Shown piece after piece: positions 1-10,894 of a stretch of 64,000 nucleotides of DNA. Position 1 is the stretch's first letter. Every line of letters starts with the position of its first letter. The notes beneath the pieces were generated by a model. The model saw nothing but the letters and a program-made list of their open reading frames with translations. It had not been told where the DNA came from and made no database searches. The translations under genes and the position numbers were made by a program. Origin of the DNA: Megalonaias nervosa (Eukaryota > Mollusca > Bivalvia > Unionida > Unionidae); contig JAECUM010009394.1 in assembly GCA_016617855.1 (NCBI GenBank), positions 60,256 to 124,255 of the forward strand. Reading direction: 5' to 3'.

Positions 1-350
1 GAGAATTACAGAAAAACACTTAAATATATCAAATCTCTGATAAGAAGTAACCAACTAACCAATGCATACAGAAAATTCAATAAGAACAACATAGATCATG
101 CTTAAAATTATAAACAGTGAAAAGGTAGAAGAATTTATTAATTTATACAACCAAGGAATGCGAGTAGAATATAAAAATGCGAAATATTGTGTGTTTAAAG
201 CTAGTGGGGACCGGACATATGGAAACTCGATAACTTCATTCTAGAAGATCATCAATACTGTAAGGAAATAAACAATATATTTATTGATTTTTGCAAGCAA
301 AAAAATATAAAAATATACAAGAATAAAAATCAGAGCAGGTGAATACAGAC
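1..350 (+). pseudogene. Unrecognised coding-like remnant
   Basis: From base 1 an open frame runs about 34 codons (Lys/Asn/Ile-rich) to a stop near 105. A second frame opens at an ATG at 100-102 that overlaps its end and runs about 46 codons to a TAG near 242. After a likely frameshift, coding-like sequence continues to about 330. Composition and overlap look like decayed protein-coding DNA rather than random AT-rich sequence, but I recognise no family and the left part is cut by the window edge. It could be part of a mobile element, since the next 3 kb is one. Confidence is low. Confidence 0.25.
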
Positions 351-699
351 AATGCAAATGAAAGATTAAGCTATTTTAAAATCAATCCTGAGTTTATGGA
401 TTTCAATTGTTTTAGGCACTCTACAAAAATTAATAAAAATAAAAGTTAAGTAAATCATATACGTTTCTCACGATGGAGAAAAACGCTCTTGGAGAGTAAA
501 GCAAAAGAGGGATGTATCAGGAAAGAGCAATATAGGGCCTCTTTGTAGCCTTCAAAGTAACAATGTTCCGCTCTAAAGTTTCGTAATCTGCAGGGGTTTA
601 ATTTTCAAAGAAAAAGAATTTCCCAATTTTTATCAGGCAATCCAGATTATTTACGGAAGATATTGTATCACATTAATATTATTAATATAACTTTTAATT
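351..699. other. Unassigned sequence
   Basis: No gene, repeat or motif recognised between the coding-like remnant and the start of the gypsy-type fragment. Confidence 0.5.
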
Positions 700-763
700 C
701 CCTTTTTTGCCTAATTCATGCATAACTTGCTGGAAAATTCCATACATAGAATTTGACCCTCGA

Positions 764-1310
764 TCAGATTGGACAGTTTTGGGAATCCCAAATGGCGTAA
801 AAACTTTTCAAAGATTCTACTATGGTTTTAGTTTTAATATTTACCAAAGAATTTGCTTCTGAAAATCTCGTGGATGCACACATTATGGTCAGCAAATTTT
901 GGTTGCCTGACTTGGTCTTAGGTAATGCACCGACACAGTCTATCATAATTATGCAAAATGGTTTGTCAGATGCTGGAATAGGTTGCAGATAAGCCTTAGG
1001 CATCCTCTGATTGGGTTTATCTACAATATGAAAAGCGTGACAAGGGCGACAGTATTTAGAAACAACTTTTGATTCTCGTCCAATAAAAATGATTCAAGAT
1101 TTTGTGATTTTTCTTACTGAATATTAAGCAACAAGCAAAAGAGTTTCATGGCTAGACTATACATGTCATGTGTATACAATTTAAGAACAATACTCTGACT
1201 ACTAGTTATCAGCGGGCACCTCATGTGATCTCCATTTTCTCATAAGAACCCATTTTTTTAACAATTAACAACCGTTACTTCTGCCACTTCAGTTTCGCTA
1301 ATAGCCTTCT
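764..1310 (-). pseudogene. Integrase fragment of the split gypsy copy
   Basis: The minus-strand translation aligns with the integrase of the complete element from the zinc-binding region to the catalytic core. The first catalytic Asp region (IMIDCVGALP) and the following TKSGNQNLL block are recognisable. Frames change several times and the C-terminal domain is absent. It belongs to the fragment at 700-3260 and encodes nothing functional. Confidence 0.75.
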
Positions 1311-1344
1311 ATAACAAATGGGAGATCTCATGATCTTGTTTTTG

Positions 1345-1898
1345 TTAGACAATGAGCGTTTGTGCTTGTCGTTTGTCATCCTGATTAAAATAAAGAGAAT
1401 GAGCAGTTAAAAGCGGGTCACTGTGATCATTACTAGGAGCAAAAGTGAGCGCATCAAAAGCCTGACCAGCAAATGTGTCAGCTAAAAGAATAACGTCCTG
1501 GTCAACATCATTCTCAAGAGCTTTCTTTTCCATAGCTCTAGTAACTACACAAACTGAGTATAAATTAGGGATTGTTTCTAAAGGATCGACTTCCTGATCC
1601 AAACTAGACTTATCAGTTACAAGTGGATTAACCACAGTTTTATTTCAGCTAGGTCGTTGCCTAGTAATAAATGAACACCCTCAATATATAAAGACGTCAC
1701 TACTCCGACTGCCATGGGTCCTGAGATTAAGTCTGATGATAAATTTACACAATCGAGAGGAACATTAACAAAGCCGCACTCTAATCCTTGAATAAGAACA
1801 CTCTCATTAGAAGAAGACTGTTTAGAAAAGGCAACGTACCTGATAATAAAATACTTTGAAAAGATCCCGTGTCCCTTAAACTTGTAATGTTCGTCCAT
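1345..1898 (-). pseudogene. Protease/spacer fragment of the split gypsy copy
   Basis: Two overlapping frames (1345-1635 and 1617-1898, minus) correspond to the stretch between the protease and integrase of the complete element at 31,000-31,440. They share phrases such as GFVNVPL, GVVTSL and LLLGN. The protease active site itself would lie just upstream, where the LINE has inserted. Order and strand match the full copy. Confidence 0.7.
1873..1887. repeat. Left copy of the LINE target-site duplication
   Basis: Reads cccttaaacttgtaa and pairs with 2657-2671 (ccctttaacctttaa), 12 of 15 identical. In the intact retroelement the equivalent site is present once, near 31,449. Confidence 0.5.
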
Positions 1899-2656
1899 CG
1901 GTGTCGATCACGACCACAGTTTCAGTTTTTTGTTGTCAGGTGATGTGTACGGAGAGGACGTGAGGCCTCCGGGCACGGAAGTCTCTCCTGCATGTATAGC
2001 AAAGAGCAAAGAAGGGTTGGTAAAGGAATAAAGGTGTTGGCAGCTCCGGCCTTATAAGTGGTACGATTTCTCTGCTCCTCAGCAATTTTCTTTTGTTCTG
2101 CTGCGCGGGCGCCAGATGTAATTATGCTACTCCAGGAGGAACGGTCTTAAGCAAGGATCTCCCATAAGGTACTGTTGTATGCAAGTTTTTCAATGACACC
2201 TTCAGTGAGTATCCGGAGCGCTTCTTTTGTCCTCTAAAAGCGCTTTCCATCGCAGAGTTTGCAATAGAGCAGCTGTTTTGGAATTAGTTCCTCGGACATG
2301 CGAACGATGTATCCTGCCCATCTAAACTGGGTCCTCTGGAGCAACACGAAGACAGATGGGATATCGAACCTCGGTATCAGGGATTTTGTCTTTCCACCTT
2401 ATCCGCATAATTTTTCGGAGACAGTTCATGTGGAATTGACTGAGTTGTCGGGAATATCTGCTATAGATAGCCCACGTCTCGCTGGCTTACTGGAGGGTGA
2501 TGAGCACTGCAGCACGGTACACTTTCAGCTTGGTGGCAAGATGGGTTCCTCTGCTGTCAAACACATTTCCACGTAGCCTCTCGAAGGCTGAGTTGGTGTT
2601 GGCAATTCTACTCTTGACCTCAATGTCAATGTTGTCTGCTTCAGTTTCTGACCCTT
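1886..2656 (-). mobile_element. 5'-truncated LINE: C-terminal end of a reverse-transcriptase ORF
   Basis: On the minus strand, 2640-2200 translates to the well-known C-terminal block of a non-LTR retrotransposon polyprotein: a 'RLRGNVFDSRG' phrase, 'KLKVYRAAVLITL', a 'SETWAIYSR' phrase, then 'MNCLRKIMRIRWKDKIPDTEV'-like sequence (2300-2576 region). It ends with a Cys-x2-Cys...His zinc-knuckle-like motif near 1940-2010. In-frame stops show decay. It sits inside the gypsy-type fragment, flanked by imperfect 15 bp direct repeats (1873-1887 and 2657-2671, 12 of 15 identical), as expected for target-primed insertion. Proteins of this type are often named craniofacial development protein 2-like or jockey-like polymerase. 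I do not assign the clade. Confidence 0.8.
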
Positions 2657-3545
2657 CCCTTTAACCTTTAACAGGGATATGATTGGCAGAGTCAATAATA
2701 AGTGATATATAAGCTTTCAACATGGATGATTTACAATTCTCCATTATAAAATCAGACTGGGGTGTCAATGCATGACTGATCTTGACCTGTTAGAAAAAAG
2801 AGTATGATTATGTTGCTTAATTTTCAATCAGTAGTAATCAGAAATAACGTGCCCTTTCTTCTTGTTATAAGTGCACTTAGGAATTAATAAGGATTTCCGA
2901 TCAGTTTTAGCAGAAACTTGATTCTAAAACTTGTGCTAGATTGAGATTTGGAGGTGCTTCTATGAGACTGAAGTAGCTTTTTACCAAAACTGCTGAGTAG
3001 AAGACTTACTGAGAAAAGAGACTTTGTGAATCAGGGAATAATCATGACCTGTCATGCAGCCTCTTCCAAGGTTTCCACCTTTTCTCATTAAGATAGGTCT
3101 TGATATTACTATGGATGGAATTCTTGAATTCATCCACTAACATGATTTGTCTAGCGTTATCATAATCTTGATCAACCTTTCTAGAGAAACACCATCTGTC
3201 AGATTATCGTGCATTTTCCCGGGCAAGTAGAAATGTGCTGATAGGCCAATAGCCTGGAATAGTGTTGATGTGCTAACAGTCTTGATGAGGATAATTGTCC
3301 CATCAATTCGTAAACAAACAACTGGCTTCTAGAACATTCTTAATTTAAAAAAAAATAAGTATATACATAACCAATGGTTTAACATGAACTATCTCTGAGG
3401 TCTCCCAGAACACTTTTGTCAGACATCAGCTGTGGGTTTACTTTTTGAAAATGAGGAAATTATCCGTGTGGGATTTTGACAAGTGAATGCTCGCAAGGGG
3501 CCCGCTTATATTAATCCGAGGCATATGATTGATTAACTTCGGTCA

Positions 3546-3650
3546 CAATATTCTTCTTCTTCATCTTCTTCTTCTTGTGTGTATGTGGGTTTTTTTATTT
3601 TTTTATTTTTTATTTTGTGTGTGTGTGTGTGTTTGTATGTGTGTGCGTGT

Positions 3651-3672
<22 letters not shown>
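3546..3672. repeat. Compound microsatellite (TTC)n, T-rich, (GT)n, (GA)n
   Basis: TTC repeats at 3546-3576, a T-rich run, (TG)n from about 3616, then (GA)n to 3672. No gene is seen around it. Confidence 0.9.
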
Positions 3673-3682
<10 letters not shown>

Positions 3683-5529
3683 TTTAGAGATTTAAATTTT
3701 TCCTGTAATTGTATTGAGCCATCGTGCAGAAGTCAAAAGGGACAGACACATTACATTCCACTTTTTGTGAAACAGTAGCGCTCTGATTGTTAGCTTTTAA
3801 AATGGACAGAAGTCGCAGTGAAAATAAAATGTCTGTTTTTCTCAGTTGCCATCATTGGTCGTGTAAGAGATGTTTATCTGGCTTGTTAAATCATTGTACG
3901 TGGAAACTGTTGAAAGCCTTCATAGAGTCTGCATTCTTCCCAAAACCGAAATATGCCTGCTAGTGTTCACTTTACTGATTGGAGGGCTGAATGCAAATTT
4001 AAATTATTCATTTTATTGATCTCGTTAATGTTCAAGGAACCAAATTACTTGTTCGGATTACAATCGATGATGACAGAGTTTTCGTCAACGTCACCGGCTG
4101 TTATTGCGCCTTGCATTATTAGAAATTAGTCGCAGTGCGTCAGTTAATCGTTCTTAACCATACCAAACGATAAAATACAAAACAATATTACATCGTACGC
4201 TACATATCTCTTATTTACACTGGGTTCATTTTTCTACATAAACCAAATTTTATTCATATAAGACTATCACTATTTAGACCTGCATATCTTAAGCGCTGTT
4301 TTATATCGATATTATCAATAGAACATATTTCAATTAGATTCAGAAGGTATTAACTTCATGAAAATGTATTTATGTTTTTGATATAGCGTATTTTTGATGA
4401 TTCCCAAAAGTAATAAGAAATTTATTGCTTGTGATCCAGTGTCCAATACTTTTCTCATTGTTAAAAATATCAAGACATTTTGTTTTAACAAAGATTCTTC
4501 ATCAGTGTTCGTAAGTACTAGAAGGACCCAAATTGCATGCCCTTACTAACTGGAAATTTTGGCAAAATACTTTAATTTCCTTATAATTTAGTACTTATAT
4601 TTTACTTACTGCTGTATTTGTTTCTTGAAACCGAGGTTCGAGAAAGTTTAAACTCATCTAAGGACAGATGAGTATTACCAACACTTTGTGTTTCAAACGT
4701 TCCACATTTCCGCTTTGTTGCATGTATGTTAAAGTTTTACATTTTATTTATATTTTTTCATTTTTGTTGCAAGTCGTTTTGGAGTGTCTTATGATACCAT
4801 TATCTACCCTCTAAAATCTACTTTTCACAGAATAGCATGTCCATTATGAATACTTCTGTACAAATTATAAGATAACTTGCCTTCACGATGCAAAACGTAA
4901 ACGACGTTGTTTCATTTTAGTTGAAAAGTAAAATGCAAAATAAATACAAACGTAAAGATGAGATCATTCCATTAACCTACTGAACATCTGAAACAGCATT
5001 CGTACAATAGGGTCTCAGTAGAGAAAATCCACTTACAAAATATCAATGAATTCATTAGATTCAATTATCTAACCGACGTGTTGTATCTTTGATTTAATAT
5101 GTACACTTCTTGGATACTTACGTCATTAGTTCTTGACGGAGATTAAAATAAAGATGCGGGGTTAATCAATCATACTTTATCTCTGCGTTAAGTATTCTGG
5201 AGAACGTTAAAACTGACTCAGAAATTTGGACAGCAAGTGCTTTTCGTGAATCATATAATTTACAAATACGAATGGGATCTCTAAATTAAAATAAAATTAA
5301 TTCAGTCATTCTCTTTCTGTCCAAACTTACGAACCTGAAAAATTTGAAAGGAACAACATTGAATGAGATAAGTGCATCAAAAGTGTATTCGAAACTGACA
5401 AAAACTACACGCCAATATACACACATCTATCATGAGAGAGAGAGAGAGAGTTACCAATACACACCAAACAAAGGTATCCGTGGATCGTGCAAGAGAATCC
5501 CTAATAACACTAACATAATTTTATATTAA
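3673..5529. other. Unassigned AT-rich sequence
   Basis: No gene, RNA or mobile element recognised. A short (GA)n run lies at about 5435-5450. Open frames here are short and without family signal. Confidence 0.5.
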
Positions 5530-5640
5530 TATATAATTTTAATTCGTACTCTACAGAGATTTGAACCTGGGTCCGCGTGTTACAGCCTTGCCTGGAAGAA
5601 CAAACGCCTATACCATCTCAGCCATGCACACACCACCAAC
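5530..5640 (-). mobile_element. Probable tRNA-derived SINE head
   Basis: Read on the minus strand, this has an A-box-like TGGCTGAGATGG and, about 60 bases on, a B-box-like GGTTCAAATCT, separated by a stretch that could hold an anticodon arm. Folding looks imperfect and there is no clear acceptor stem, so a SINE or tRNA pseudogene is more likely than a working tRNA gene. It differs from the SINE family at 14.4 and 40.5 kb. Confidence 0.45.
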
Positions 5641-7679
5641 AATGATGCTACAAAATTGCTGGTATAGCATTTCGTGTTTAGCAGACACACCCGCATGCCG
5701 ACCCAATAATTTATTCTCATCTAAGGACATAATCACTCCTTATTCCTGTGATATATCACATGCATTAAAAATAACATGGCTTTTAAAATATTGGTATAAA
5801 ACAATTTGATATACCAGTTCTGTTGGTATGTCAAATTCTGATTCGCTCATGCCGTCTAAATAAGCAATTTATTATGATTTTAAGAGTACTTCTGTACTCT
5901 CTGTATCACTGATGAATTTCCACTTATTAATTATTAATGACCCCAAAAATTAAGAATTCCCGCTTCTAATTAATTAAGCATGTTGCACAATTTCATTGAC
6001 TTCCCGTATGCTTTCCATTTTATTACTCTGTCTGTCTGTGTCTTTCTCTCTGTCTGTGTCTGTCTGTCTGTCTCACGATCGAACTTGACATACACCTAAT
6101 AACCTAGAGGAACCCGAATGGTTATAGTTGCACGTGTACACATTCCATGGGGTGTTTCAGCAGTGTTACACAATACTAACGATACAAAAGTAGCAACTGA
6201 TAATTTTGACATGACACCATCCCTGGCATTCAATCAATCAAACACCTCTATCCGACTCATTGGAGTATGTGATTGACTCAGTTTTTATCCATTAAGACAG
6301 TTCTCTTTGTTAGAAAAAGAATACTTCTAACTAAAATTTTATAATCATTAACATGTTGAAATGTATTCTTGAGATTGTCCAAGATTCATTTTGAGAAATT
6401 CTACGATGACGAAACGAGATACTTGTATCGCAAGATGAAGGATAAGACCTGAGTAAAAACCTCATGCTTTCCCCTACCGGAACCGGGCGCCAAGCCTGTT
6501 GTAGCGCGTATGTAGAAATTATCAATAGCCCGTGGAGACGGGTGGGCGGAAACAATAAATTCCACAGCATACACATCCTGTAGCCAAGATTATACTTTGC
6601 ATTGCTTTTGTATTTTAATCAATAATAAAGTCTTTAAAAAGTCATTTTTAAATATTAAGATGCGTGAAGGTTTTCTCCTTCACCCTTTCTCTATGACTTT
6701 GTTGGTTGCTCAGTCAGTATGCTAGTTTTGCCTTAACAGATCAAGAGCTCTCTGTCTCTCTGTCTGTCAGTCTCTTCCTGTCTGTGTTTCTTCTGTCTGT
6801 CTGTATCTCTCTATGTCTCTCTCTGTGTCTGTGTCTGTCTGTCTCTGTCTCTGTCTGTCTGTATGTATGTATGTATGTATGTATGTCTGTCTCTGTCTGT
6901 CTGTCTCTCTCTTTCTCTGGACCATCATTGCAAGCCACAAGAGAAACTCCGTCAAAAAAGAGTAAAGCGGAAGACAAACCGACCAACAGAGAGAGAGAAA
7001 GAGACCTAGAGTCAATTTATCTTTGGAACTTTCGGGGTGGGTGGGGTGGGGATATAACAATTTTAAAGTTGGTAGCAATGGAAAGTAAAGAGTAATAATG
7101 ACTTAAAATTTTTATGTGCTGACCCGTGATAGAACGGCCTCACTTACACTGTTTGGGACCCTAGCCAATTAGGCTTTGTAGTGATTTAATTTCTTCAGTT
7201 AAACCAATTTTCGTATTTAAATCCTAAGTGTCTCTTTTAGTTTTTTGTCAATATGAATGCAAAGAGAAGCTCAAAAATGAAGCAAATTAACAATTTCCAA
7301 AAGAATTATGAGTAGCTAGAACAGAACTACATTTTGTAGCGGTCACACTGGAAAGGGATTTGAAATGTTTAGTCTTTTTGTGAATAAAGAGATTCCGACG
7401 TGCGTTATGTCTAAATTGTATAAATAAAATATATGTATATTATATCATTGATATACCATTTGTTGTATAAATGTTTAATTAATTTTCATTTAAAGGAAAA
7501 AGTCAATTCATCATTAAATGGAAAATCGTCAATTCATCTTTCCTTGGAACAAACTCTTAAAAGTGGTACTTTTGTAATAAATGATTTGAGAATATTTATG
7601 TTAAATTCCCTTGAGCCTCCAAAGTGATCCCTGAAGTTAAAATTTCCATTTTCCTCCATACTTTCGGCCAATTTTAAAT
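5641..7679. other. Unassigned sequence with tetranucleotide microsatellites
   Basis: No gene recognised. (TGTC)n lies at about 6030-6075, and a longer TCTG/TCTC/TGTA tract at 6750-6920. Open frames across the latter on both strands are translated simple repeat. A (GA)-rich run lies near 6988-7000. Confidence 0.55.
6750..6920. repeat. (TCTG)n/(TGTA)n microsatellite
   Basis: Tetranucleotide tract with TCTG, TCTC and an uninterrupted TGTA block (about 6861-6886). Its open frames on both strands have no coding meaning. Confidence 0.9.
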
Positions 7680-8240
7680 TCACCCTATACCAGAGTGCCA
7701 TACTCCATGTTAAATATCGATTTGTTCTCAGGGTGACACGCAATGTTAATCCTATCGATGTTTTTAACATTTCCATTGTACTCCAAACCCCAGAGGGTCA
7801 TCTTTAACCCCATAGTATGACACAATGTTAACTTTACATATAATCTCCTAGGGGCATACCTAATTCTCACAGTACTCCATAGGGTCATAATTAAAATTAA
7901 ATTCTCACAGTGCTCCATAGAGTCATACTTAATACTAAATTTCTCACAGTACTCCATATAGTCATATTTAATAATAAATTCTCACTGTATTTCACAGGGT
8001 CATTCTTAATACTAAATGCTGACAGTACTCCATAGGGTCATACTTAATATAACGTATTCACAGTACTCCATAGGGCCATACATAATGTTAATATTGTTAG
8101 AACTCCATAGGGTCATTCTTAATACTAAACGCTCACAGTACTCCATAAAGCCATACTTAATACAACATTTTCACAGTACTCCATACATAATGTTAATATT
8201 GATAGTACTCCATAGGGTCACTCTTATGCACCACATTATC
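7680..8240. repeat. 38 bp minisatellite
   Basis: The phrase agtactccatagggtcata recurs at 7871, 7909, 7948, about 7985, 8024, 8062, 8100, 8137 and 8175 at a steady 38-39 base spacing, with more diverged copies from about 7690 and a short last copy at 8204. The part after the core alternates between 'cttaatactaaat' and 'cataatgttaat' types. That makes at least nine clear units. Open frames on both strands here are repeat translations. Confidence 0.9.
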
Positions 8241-8887
8241 CCCCTTAATTACTGACTTATCAATAGAAAAAATATGAAATCGCTAGTAATTGACCTTCGT
8301 GGAAGATGTAACCACTACTTAAATACATCATAAGAAGGATGGGAACACTTCATGATATATTTTAATATCAATACAATCGGACATGGCTTGATCTTATATT
8401 TTATCCAGTATATGAATTCATTCATGTCTTTCAATAGCAAAACCAACTTTAGGGCGAGGCGAAAAATGTCTATATTTTTTTTTTTAAATCTTCCATGCAA
8501 ATTTTAAGAATAGATCGACAATTCAATACCTATCTGGCGTAGACTCGGCTTTTTATGAATGTGGGTTTTTTTAGGTTATCTTATTACGGCTGGATATTTT
8601 GATGCATGAAACAAATCCAGTCAACCTATGCAAGAACTGATTTGATTGTCTAATCATTCAAACTGCCTTCTCCGGGGAAGAAATATTCCATTAAATAAGC
8701 CAAGATTTTTTATTGAGGGAGATCGTTCAAAAATGGCTTTCGGTAATAGAAAGAGATAATGGACTATTATGAAAATGGTACGCACTGCCATCTCCGTTTA
8801 ATCGATTTTTATAGACCAACAGCTGTTGCATCAATCCACGCAATTTGTGCCTATATTTAGCATCATCATTTTAAAATATTTCATACT

Positions 8888-8995
8888 CAATCATTTACTA
8901 AGATGGGACGTATTTCAGATCATTTCTTAAGATGAAACTTGTTTCAAATCATTTTTTAAGATGGGACTTATTTCAAATCATTTCTTAAGATGGAC
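8888..8995. repeat. 29-30 bp tandem repeat, about four units
   Basis: Units built on 'atcatttcttaagatgggac' and 'tatttca' start near 8890, 8919, 8948 and 8978. Copies differ by a few bases. Confidence 0.8.
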
Positions 8996-9065
8996 GTGCC
9001 ACTCATTTCAGATCTCGATTTAAGAAAAATTTCTTGAACTCCATTAACATAAATCTTCATTACTG

Positions 9066-9215
9066 TTTGTATAATTTCCATCCAGCCCGTAGGATCTTTG
9101 CGTATCGAAAAAGGTTTGTATAATTTGAAACCATCCCATAGGATCTTTCTAGGATCATAGAAATAAGCCCCATCTTTGTATAATTTCCAAACCAGTCTAT
9201 AAGATCTTTGCGTAC
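9066..9215. repeat. Diverged tandem repeat, three units of 47-60 bp
   Basis: Three copies of 'tttgtataatttcca...ccagcccataggatcttt' start near 9066, 9113 and 9173. The second carries an extra ~12 bases. Confidence 0.65.
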
Positions 9216-9948
9216 AGTAAATAAATTTATTGCCTAATTACCTGATGACATTATGTTGTAAACGCGATGCTGCAAGCAATCGTTTCCGCGCTTTTTTTCA
9301 GTGTTCCTTTTAATTTTTTTGTATCAATCAAAATATTCCATAGAAATTTACGATGTTTTCAACAGTAGTAACGGATCAATTCCTATAATACCTTACATCC
9401 AGTTATATTCCTGCATCCGTATTTTTGTTTCAGATCGGGTCACTTGAACAAATTTCTCGCAATATTTTGAAAACAGATCTATGTAGAGGCTAGAATTTGA
9501 TAAAGTATATGAATATACGTGGATCAAAAGGGATAGTCAACCATTGGCTAAATGGCGCATTCTCCTCTCTTTCTTTCTCTCTCTCTCTCTCTCTCCATTT
9601 CATTCCTGATTCCCGACTAATCGGAAATGTTCACAGAAAGAGTGAATATCGACACCCGAAAACGTAAGTACTTAAACCAGCTATAGACTAAGGAAGACAA
9701 GTGGCCATTCGCTAGTATTCAACATATGTCAATAGGTTATCCAAGAAATGTTGTTGAATCATTCTCTACAACAAGGTTCTATATTTTGCCAGGTGCATGT
9801 TAAATCTAATTTACTGGTACAGATTAGACAAATTGAGTTAGATATGTTTTTTCAAAAACATTCGAATAGGTTCAACACAAAATGGCTTCAATTTTTTTAA
9901 TTTTTTTTTTTTTTATTTCTAGTATTCCAGGAGCCACCATTCATGTGT

Positions 9949-9958
9949 TATATATATA

Positions 9959-10023
<65 letters not shown>
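9949..10023. repeat. (TA)n microsatellite
   Basis: About 35 TA units with one interruption at 9965. Confidence 0.95.
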
Positions 10024-10024
<1 letters not shown>

Positions 10025-10839
10025 TTGCAAAGTTATATTTAATCAAAGTTTGGGAATTCAGATAGTAACTGGAAGAAGGAATTTCATTTTAAGAATCGAA
10101 GAGGAATCGATTTATCTTTGAGTTTTCATCAACGAAAACAAAACAAAATAACAACAACAACAAAATCAGCAATAACAACAAGAAGACCTAGACCAACAAT
10201 TAAAAGACCACAATTGTTTCCTGTAATTAATAGGGTGAAAATACTATGTGATTTATCCAAGCATTCAGGCGATTATAATATTCCTTTTTGTGGGGTTGTG
10301 TTCTTCTTCTTAGTTGTCAAAGTGTCTGCCTCAATTCTTTGACACTTCTTTGCACCCATGCATTTTTAATAAAGGAGCACTACTGCACAAATTTTCAAAA
10401 TGTTTACTTTGTTTTCATTTTTTTCGGTTAGATTCATAACGTCGGAAAATGTTGAAATCAAGCTTCAGTTTGATTTAAAAAGGCTGAAAATCACATTTAA
10501 AGACGGTCAAACTTCGAGGTACGTATCGGTGGGGTTCCTCGTCCAAAAATAGAGCTTGCCGACGCGCAATATCGTCATGTGACAAATCAAAATGGCAATC
10601 TAAGTCGCAAACGGCGTGAGTGGATGTTTATGCTTTCACATTAGCTTATGTGATAATTAAATGCTATTTACCGCTATCGCCCATGGGATGAAAGGGTTTT
10701 AATGTATAGTAATACATCTTCTTTTAAGTAAATCAGTTTTATATGCAGTTTTAGAGCAGTGGAAAAAGCAAATAATTTATTGTGTAATGGATCGTGGGGG
10801 TCATCTCAAAGTATTACTGATTTGAAGTTTATGTTATCA

Positions 10840-10841
<2 letters not shown>

Positions 10842-10891
<50 letters not shown>
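10842..10891. repeat. (CT)n microsatellite
   Basis: Uninterrupted CT dinucleotide run of 25 units. Confidence 0.95.

Positions 10892-10894
<3 letters not shown>

Larger units (their letters stand above)
700..3260 (-). mobile_element. Internal fragment of Gmr1-like Ty3/gypsy element (split copy)
   Basis: Plus-strand bases 700-1885 match the integrase to protease part of the full element (about 30,250-31,447), and 2657 to about 3260 match its protease/nucleocapsid part (about 31,447-32,100), in the same order and orientation. Readable pieces include an integrase core with a phrase like DCVGALPKTKSGNQ (764-1003) and the spacer between protease and integrase (1345-1898). So this copy also has protease upstream of integrase. 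It has no LTR, lacks reverse transcriptase and RNase H, and is full of stops. It is interrupted by a LINE at 1886-2656. Ends are approximate because the match fades. It is clearly older than the full element at 27-34 kb. Confidence 0.85.

Noticed and set aside
6706..7095. Long frames on both strands (Ser/Leu/Val and Arg/Glu/Thr rich)
   Set aside because: Translation of a TCTG/TGTA microsatellite; no coding signal.
7680..8240. CRISPR-like array
   Set aside because: Units are contiguous with no unique spacers, the genome is eukaryotic and there are no cas genes; it is a minisatellite.
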